From: Phycisphaerales bacterium
Lineage (GTDB): Bacteria > Planctomycetota > Phycisphaerae > UBA1845
Direction: 5' to 3'
DNA: 64,000 bases
NCBI GenBank assembly: GCA_020639095.1
Contig: JACKHH010000015.1
Coordinates: 1-64,000, forward strand
In this document: positions 59,259-64,000 of the stretch, one piece after another
Position numbering within the stretch: position 1 is the stretch's first letter
Layout of the letters: each line of letters begins with the position of its first letter
The notes under the pieces: generated by a model
What the model saw: the letters and a program-made list of their open reading frames with translations, nothing else
The model's database searches: none
Told to the model about the DNA's origin: nothing
Translations under genes and position numbers: made by a program

Positions 59259-60041
59259 ATGCGTTGTTCAGTGAGACATCGCGGTTTCACGTTGCTTGAG
59301 GTTCTGCTCGTGATCGGGCTGTTGGCGCTCATGGCCGGGTTCGTCATGCCGACGATGATCGAGTCGCTCGAACAGGAGCGGTTACCGGAATCGGCGCGAC
59401 AGCTTCGCGCGTTGCTGCAATTGACCCGGGCGAACGCGATGTACGAAGGGCGTCGCTATCGCATTCGCTTTCCCGCCGAAGACGAGTTGGACGATCGCGG
59501 GGAGCAGCGTCAGCCGATCGTCGAGGTTGAACGCGATCCACTCACCGAACCGGACCAGTTCGATTCGGTGAAAGCAGCGTGGGCGAGCGAAGAGACGCTC
59601 AAACGCGGTATTCGCTGTGCCCGTGTTCGGTTGGGAAAACCAACCGTCGACATGCTGATGGGCCGCGACGGCGCGGACCGTCAATTCCTCGAAGAAGAGG
59701 AGGAGATCGAGCAGGCGCAGGACCTGGAGTTCGACGACGGGTTCCCGCCGCTGATCATCGAAGCCGACGGCACGTGCGAGTGGGCGACGTTTCTGCTCAC
59801 CGACGCTGCCGAGGATGAAGACGTGACCGACGTGGACCCGCGCGAGGTGGATTACTCGATGCTTGAGGTGATCCTCGACGGGTTGACCGGTTTGGCGTGG
59901 TTGCAGCGGCCGCTGTACGACGACGAACTGGAAATGATGCGTGAGCACGACTGGCCGCCGGTGTTGCGGATGGATTTCATTCGTCCGCAAGCGCTGACCG
60001 AGGACAACGTGCTCGAAATCCGAATGAGCAACGTGCGCTGA
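59259..60041 (+). CDS. Minor pseudopilin, GspH-like
   Basis: A 260-residue prepilin with 'RGFTLLEVLLVIGLLALMAG' (F+1, E+5). After the helix: 'LPESARQLRALLQLTRANAMYEGRRYRIRF', the typical GspH beginning of the globular part. It is about 90 residues longer than usual GspH, with Glu/Asp-rich stretches such as 'LEEEEEIEQAQDLEFDD'. The stop overlaps the next start (TGATG), implying coupled translation. Assigned from position and N-terminus. Confidence 0.82.
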   Translation: MRCSVRHRGFTLLEVLLVIGLLALMAGFVMPTMIESLEQERLPESARQLRALLQLTRANAMYEGRRYRIRFPAEDELDDRGEQRQPIVEVERDPLTEPDQFDSVKAAWASEETLKRGIRCARVRLGKPTVDMLMGRDGADRQFLEEEEEIEQAQDLEFDDGFPPLIIEADGTCEWATFLLTDAAEDEDVTDVDPREVDYSMLEVILDGLTGLAWLQRPLYDDELEMMREHDWPPVLRMDFIRPQALTEDNVLEIRMSNVR

Positions 60042-61003
60042 TGGCTGCGAGGCTGCGACAACCTGGTTTCATGCTGCTGGAGATCGTGATCGCGGTGGGC
60101 CTGTTGGTGTTGGGCCTGGCGGTGATCGGTGGTCAATTGCAGACCGCCTCCGACATGACGCGCGAGACGGACCACGTGGCGCGAATCGTTTTCCTGGCGG
60201 AGTCGCGCCTGGCGGAGTTGGATTCCGGATTGGTTGTTCCCAATGACCAGGTCGCAGACGAAACGGGCATCGAGGTTGAGCAGGATTTCGGGCGGTTGTT
60301 CCCGGAGTACGCGTCGCGCGTCACGCTCACGCCGACCGCGACGGCTGACCTGATCGCGGTGCAGTTGGACATCTTCTACGACCCGACGCGCAAGGTGCTC
60401 GAAAAGGGCGAGCAGCTTGATGACTTCGAGTACGACGACGACATGATCGTCCAGACGTACCACACGCTGCGCGTCGCACCCAAACCGCTCAACCTGCGGA
60501 CCGACTTCGGGCTCGATGATGAAATCGCGGACAAGATCGACGAGCAACTGGCCAACAGCACGCTCAGCGGCACGCTCGACGTGAACAACTTCGATCCGAG
60601 CGTTTTCCGCGATCTGGATATCGATCAGCTTGCCGAGCTGTTGGGAATTCTCCAGCAGGCGTATGGCGTGGATCAGTCGGCGCTGATGCAGATTGTGCCC
60701 GAGGAAATGCGCTCGCAGCTTAACGCGCTGCTTTCGGGCCTGGATGCGCTGAGCGGCGGCGACGGTTCGGATAGCGGTGACGGCACGGACAGCGGGGACG
60801 ATACAAATAGCGGCGACGGTACCACTGGCGACGACGGAAGCGGCAGCGACACCGGCGGAAATGACGACGGCGCATCGGCTGGCCCGGGTCAGTCGGATGA
60901 CGGCGGTGCCCCGGCGGGCAATGGCCGCGGGACGGGCAATCCGCGTCAGCGCGGTGGCCGCAAGGGTGGACGCGGCGGTTCCGGTGGTGGGAGGGGCGGA
61001 TGA
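60041..61003 (+). CDS. Minor pseudopilin, GspI-like, with long acidic/Gly-Arg tail
   Basis: A 320-residue protein. The N-terminus 'PGFMLLEIVIAVGLLVLGLA' is a prepilin site with Met in place of Thr. Residues to about 160 are GspI-like ('ARIVFLAESRLAELDSG', 'SRVTLTP'). What follows is unusual: a helical segment (about 160-235), then a 45-residue Asp/Ser/Gly stretch ('GDGSDSGDGTDSGDDTN' and similar), then a basic glycine tail ('RQRGGRKGGRGGSGGGRGG'). Normal GspI has about 125 residues. It overlaps both neighbours by 1 and 4 bases. Confidence 0.8.
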   Translation: MAARLRQPGFMLLEIVIAVGLLVLGLAVIGGQLQTASDMTRETDHVARIVFLAESRLAELDSGLVVPNDQVADETGIEVEQDFGRLFPEYASRVTLTPTATADLIAVQLDIFYDPTRKVLEKGEQLDDFEYDDDMIVQTYHTLRVAPKPLNLRTDFGLDDEIADKIDEQLANSTLSGTLDVNNFDPSVFRDLDIDQLAELLGILQQAYGVDQSALMQIVPEEMRSQLNALLSGLDALSGGDGSDSGDGTDSGDDTNSGDGTTGDDGSGSDTGGNDDGASAGPGQSDDGGAPAGNGRGTGNPRQRGGRKGGRGGSGGGRGG

Positions 61004-61854
61004 TGCGCAGAGCGTCGCGACATCTTCGTCGTGGTTTCACGCTGCTGGAAGCCATCGTCTCGATCGCGCTCTTCGTGATCGTGCTCGGGATGGTTTTCAG
61101 CTTTTATGACACCGCACTTGCGGAGCGCGAGCAGGGGCAGGCGATCAGCCGGAACGCGCAGCTCGCGCGTGTGGTGCTCGATCGCATGGCCCAGGAGATT
61201 CGTCAAGCCACCGCGAACGCTGCAAGCTTCGGGCCGGGGATCGCGGGCATCGAGGACAATGAATTCGGCCCGACGCTTTCGATCAACACGCTGACCATGC
61301 CGGACAAGGAACTCAGCGAAGTTCGCGAGATCAGGCAGAAGAACCTGCCCGGGCAGTTCGATCTGCGACAGATTCAGTATGCGATCGCTTGGGATTACGA
61401 GAATACGGATTCCAACGGCGAGCCGGTGTCGCTGGGCCTGGCGCGTTCGGAGACGCGGACGTTTCTGCTCGATTCGTTGATCGTCGGTATCGACGACGAT
61501 ACCGCGTCCGCGGAGAACGACGCCGCGTTGTCATTCAAACGCGAACTTTATGCGCCCGAGATCAAGTACCTCAAGTTCCACTACTTCGACGGAGCGACGT
61601 GGTGGAAGGATTGGTCGGTTGCGGGTTTGCCGCAGATCGTGCGCATCACGATCGGGTTCAAGCCCGGGCCGCCACCGCAAGGTGAAGAGGTTGAAATCGT
61701 CGAGGATGACTTTCTTGAGAATCCCGACGAGATCGATCCGCTGCCGCCTGACCAGTATTCGATCATGGTGCGCGTGGCGCAGGCGGACGTGTTTTTCGGT
61801 TCGCGGCTGACGCGTGAGGCGTCGTCATTCGGCGAATCGGCGGGTTTGCAGTAA
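61000..61854 (+). CDS. Minor pseudopilin, GspJ-like
   Basis: A 284-residue prepilin: 'RGFTLLEAIVSIALFVIVLG', then 'RNAQLARVVLDRMAQEIRQAT', which is the typical GspJ continuation. 'IKYLKFHYFDGATWWKDWSVAGLPQIVRITIGF' region near the C-terminal third is also a GspJ element (Y-x-D-G-x-x-W, 'LPxxVRITI'). A double ATG (61000 or 61003) overlaps the end of the GspI-like gene. It is a tip protein of the pseudopilus with GspI and GspK. Confidence 0.88.
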   Translation: MMRRASRHLRRGFTLLEAIVSIALFVIVLGMVFSFYDTALAEREQGQAISRNAQLARVVLDRMAQEIRQATANAASFGPGIAGIEDNEFGPTLSINTLTMPDKELSEVREIRQKNLPGQFDLRQIQYAIAWDYENTDSNGEPVSLGLARSETRTFLLDSLIVGIDDDTASAENDAALSFKRELYAPEIKYLKFHYFDGATWWKDWSVAGLPQIVRITIGFKPGPPPQGEEVEIVEDDFLENPDEIDPLPPDQYSIMVRVAQADVFFGSRLTREASSFGESAGLQ

Positions 61855-61857
61855 GCA

Positions 61858-63414
61858 ATGGCACAGACGCGTGACAAATTGGGAATTGCATGTTCGCGGG
61901 CGGGGCGACGAAGGGCGCGACGTGCGCTCATTTTGCCGGTGGTGCTCGTGATTCTGCTGCTGCTCGCGCTGCTGTCGGCGAGTTTTTCGTTCCAGGTGCA
62001 GGCGGACTACAGCGCCGGCCGCAGCATGGAAGAGCGTTTGCAGACGCGACTTTGCGCGGAGGCGGGTATTCAAGCCGTCATGCACCTGCTGCGCACGCAG
62101 ATGGATGATCCCGCCGCTTGGTACGACAACCCCGAGGCGTTCGATCAGGCGCTGGTCTGGGAGCCGGACGCGAACATGGATCAGCTCGGTAGGGGGAAGG
62201 TTACAGGCGGCGACGACGAAGAGAGCAATGCGGACTCCGGTAGCGGTTACGCGCTGCGTTTCAGCATTGTGGCGCCCGATCCCGACGAGATCGACAACAA
62301 GATCGAGGAAGCCAAGCTGCGTTTCGGCGTCACCGACGAAGCGTCGAAGATCAACATCAACGTTGCGGAACCGGATCAGTTGCTCGCGCTGATTCAACCG
62401 GTGGTGACTGCACTCGGCTATGAAGATGCGGTGGCGCAGGAGTTGGTTGATGCGATCGTCGATTGGCGCGACGCCGACGACGAACCCACGAACACGGACA
62501 AGCCGGCAGAGAGCGATTACTACCGCACGCAGAATCCGCCGTACCGCGCGAAGAATGCGCCGTTCGAAACCGTTGAGGAACTGCTCATGGTGCGCGGGTT
62601 CAACGGTCGAATTCTTTACGGCGAGGATTACGACCGCAACGGCCTGCTTTCGGAAGCGAGCGAAGACGACGGCGAGAATGTGTTCCCGATGGACAACGCC
62701 GACGGCGTGCTCGAACGTGGCATCTATCCGTTCATCACGGTGTTCTCGCAGGAGTACAACACTTCCAGCGAGAACAAGCCGCGCGTGAACCTCTTCCAGG
62801 AAAAGAACAAAGTCCTCCAGGCATTGGCGGAGGTCTTTGATCGCACCGAGGTGATCACGTTCATCGTGCAGGCGACCAAGAAGGGCGGTCCCGACGGCAT
62901 CCGATCGCTCGCGGATTACCTGACGCCGCGAATCATCAACGATTCCGCAACGCCGTCGCCGCTGAATGAGGGCGAGATCATCACGCTGTTCGACAAATGC
63001 ACGGTCGATCCGCAGCCGAGCAGGCAGGGCGCGATCAACGTCAACACCGCTTCCGCAAAGGTGCTGCGCGCGATTGGAATTTCGGCGGAGACCGCCAATG
63101 CGATCATCGCCACACGCCGCGTGTTGCCCGCAGCCAAGCGGACGACGACGTCCTGGCTGATTACCGGCGCGGGAATGTCCGCGGATGATTACGCGGCGGT
63201 TCAGGATCGGATCACCGCGCGGTCGCGGCAGTTCACGATTGAGTCGATCGGGTTTTCCGATCGGCGCGGGATATTCACGCGGCTGCAGGCGGTGGTGATG
63301 ATGCGCGGGCCGGTGCCCCAGCTCATGTACTATCGCGACATCACCAAGCTGGGAATGGGTTTCCCGGTACGCGGCAAGGAAGGAGAGCGACGCTTTGCCC
63401 TCAATGCCAACTAA
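61858..63414 (+). CDS. gspK: Minor pseudopilin GspK
   Basis: A 518-residue protein starting three bases after the GspJ stop. The N-terminal helix 'ALILPVVLVILLLLALLSASF' is the GspK/general-secretion type, without the +5 Glu, as is normal for GspK. Then 'RLCAEAGIQAVMHLLR'. Two helix-hairpin-helix-like modules of the GspK kind follow: 'ELVDAIVDWRDADDEPTN' with 'APFETVEELLMVRGFN', and 'INVNTASAKVLRAIGISAETANAIIATRR'. It is longer than the proteobacterial protein (about 330) because of acidic inserts. It caps the pseudopilus tip. Confidence 0.9.
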   Translation: MAQTRDKLGIACSRAGRRRARRALILPVVLVILLLLALLSASFSFQVQADYSAGRSMEERLQTRLCAEAGIQAVMHLLRTQMDDPAAWYDNPEAFDQALVWEPDANMDQLGRGKVTGGDDEESNADSGSGYALRFSIVAPDPDEIDNKIEEAKLRFGVTDEASKININVAEPDQLLALIQPVVTALGYEDAVAQELVDAIVDWRDADDEPTNTDKPAESDYYRTQNPPYRAKNAPFETVEELLMVRGFNGRILYGEDYDRNGLLSEASEDDGENVFPMDNADGVLERGIYPFITVFSQEYNTSSENKPRVNLFQEKNKVLQALAEVFDRTEVITFIVQATKKGGPDGIRSLADYLTPRIINDSATPSPLNEGEIITLFDKCTVDPQPSRQGAINVNTASAKVLRAIGISAETANAIIATRRVLPAAKRTTTSWLITGAGMSADDYAAVQDRITARSRQFTIESIGFSDRRGIFTRLQAVVMMRGPVPQLMYYRDITKLGMGFPVRGKEGERRFALNAN

Positions 63415-64000
63415 GCGATGGGTGCTCGCAATCGATTGGGACGCGCAGCAGCTGCGTCTCGTCGAGGCGTCCATGCGCCGCCAGAAGGTACACGTTCGTG
63501 AGATGCAGGTGGCGGATATTCCGCCCGACACGGACATGAGCAATCCGGAGGCGGTGGGCGCTGTTTTGCGCCTTGCGCTGGATCAGTTGGAGATCCGCAC
63601 GAAGCACGTGATTCTGGACGTGCCGCGTGACCAGGCGCTACTCACCACGCTCAATCTACCGGCTGCTTCGCCGGACGAGATGCCCGCCCTGGTGGAATTC
63701 CAAATCGCGAAGGAGTTGCCGTTCCCGTTGGCTGAAGCGGTCGTTGACTTCGCGATGCCTGATCTTGAGGGCGCGAGTGGTAAGGTGGACGTGCTCGTCG
63801 CGACCGTGCGTCGCGAGGTCGTGCGTTTCTACGAACGCACGTGTGCCGCAGCTGGGCTTACCTTGGATCGCCTGGGTTTGCGTCCGTATGCGAACAAAGT
63901 CGCGGTCGGTGAGTTTCTCGGCAGGGAACACGCTGGTTGCACGATGATCGTCGACGTCGGCCCGCGGCTGACGGAGATCGACATCATCGCCGATGGCAAC
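63404..64000 (+). CDS. GspL/PilM-like actin-fold ATPase, N-terminal part
   Basis: The ATG at 63404 overlaps the last 11 bases of gspK; 199 residues are visible and the gene continues past the window. 'RWVLAIDWDAQQLRLVEASMR' is the phosphate-1 loop of the actin-like fold shared by PilM and the cytoplasmic domain of GspL. 'HVILDVPRDQALLTTLNLPAASPDEMPALVEFQIAKELPFPL' region is PilM-typical, and 'CTMIVDVGPRLTEIDII' is the phosphate-2 region. It links the ATPase to the inner-membrane platform. GspC, GspD and GspM are expected downstream. Confidence 0.88.
   Translation, partial: MPTKRWVLAIDWDAQQLRLVEASMRRQKVHVREMQVADIPPDTDMSNPEAVGAVLRLALDQLEIRTKHVILDVPRDQALLTTLNLPAASPDEMPALVEFQIAKELPFPLAEAVVDFAMPDLEGASGKVDVLVATVRREVVRFYERTCAAAGLTLDRLGLRPYANKVAVGEFLGREHAGCTMIVDVGPRLTEIDIIADGN

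Overview
The window is GC-rich bacterial chromosome, almost certainly from a planctomycete (Planctomycetota, Phycisphaerae-like). The pointers are PEP-CTERM sorting signals, secreted proteins ending in dockerin repeats, a planctomycete-style pilin-like protein ('RHAFTLVELLVVISIIALL'), a membrane protein ending in the 'CxxCGYDxxxxxxGRCPECG' zinc-ribbon motif, a eukaryote-like GT3 glycogen synthase, and intergenic regions crowded with palindromic repeats. This rests on motif recognition, not on a database search.

Region by region. (1) 1-16.9 kb, mostly housekeeping: the end of an alkaline-phosphatase-superfamily enzyme with a tiny companion gene, an Oxa1/DUF106-like membrane protein, an MBL-fold hydrolase, nrdR, a TerB-like protein, an AI-2E-family permease, small membrane proteins, a frameshifted fic pseudogene with a large inverted repeat upstream, topA, a SAM methyltransferase, lepA and two membrane proteins of unknown role. 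(2) 16.9-32.5 kb: moaC, a small DUF5658-like membrane protein, an ADP-forming acyl-CoA synthetase, an ECF sigma / anti-sigma / PDZ-protein cluster, glycogen synthase, a FecR-domain / lipoprotein / beta-barrel cluster, a pilin-like protein and an AarF/UbiB kinase.

(3) 33.3-46.2 kb is the unusual part: an array of secreted surface proteins. It holds four tandem paralogues of one PEP-CTERM family, four signal-peptide proteins with C-terminal dockerin pairs plus one orphan dockerin ORF, a membrane-bound fused spermidine-synthase-like protein in the middle, and a cohesin-like protein with 17 pentapeptide repeats and a hydrophobic-RRR tail. Their mature N-termini look alike (A-T-[LIV]-x-[LVMF]-R), so the array may be a locally amplified family carrying different C-terminal anchors.

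(4) 46.2-54.9 kb: a sulfatase-like/TPR membrane protein, a GT-C glycosyltransferase, an MscS channel fused to a cyclic-nucleotide-binding domain, threonine aldolase and a secreted protein. (5) 55.1-64 kb: a type II secretion locus in the order GspE, GspF, GspG, GspH-like, GspI-like, GspJ, GspK and a GspL/PilM-like ATPase cut by the window edge. This machinery could export the surface proteins of region 3, but that link is inference from proximity. No tRNA, rRNA, CRISPR array, prophage or intact insertion sequence was seen.
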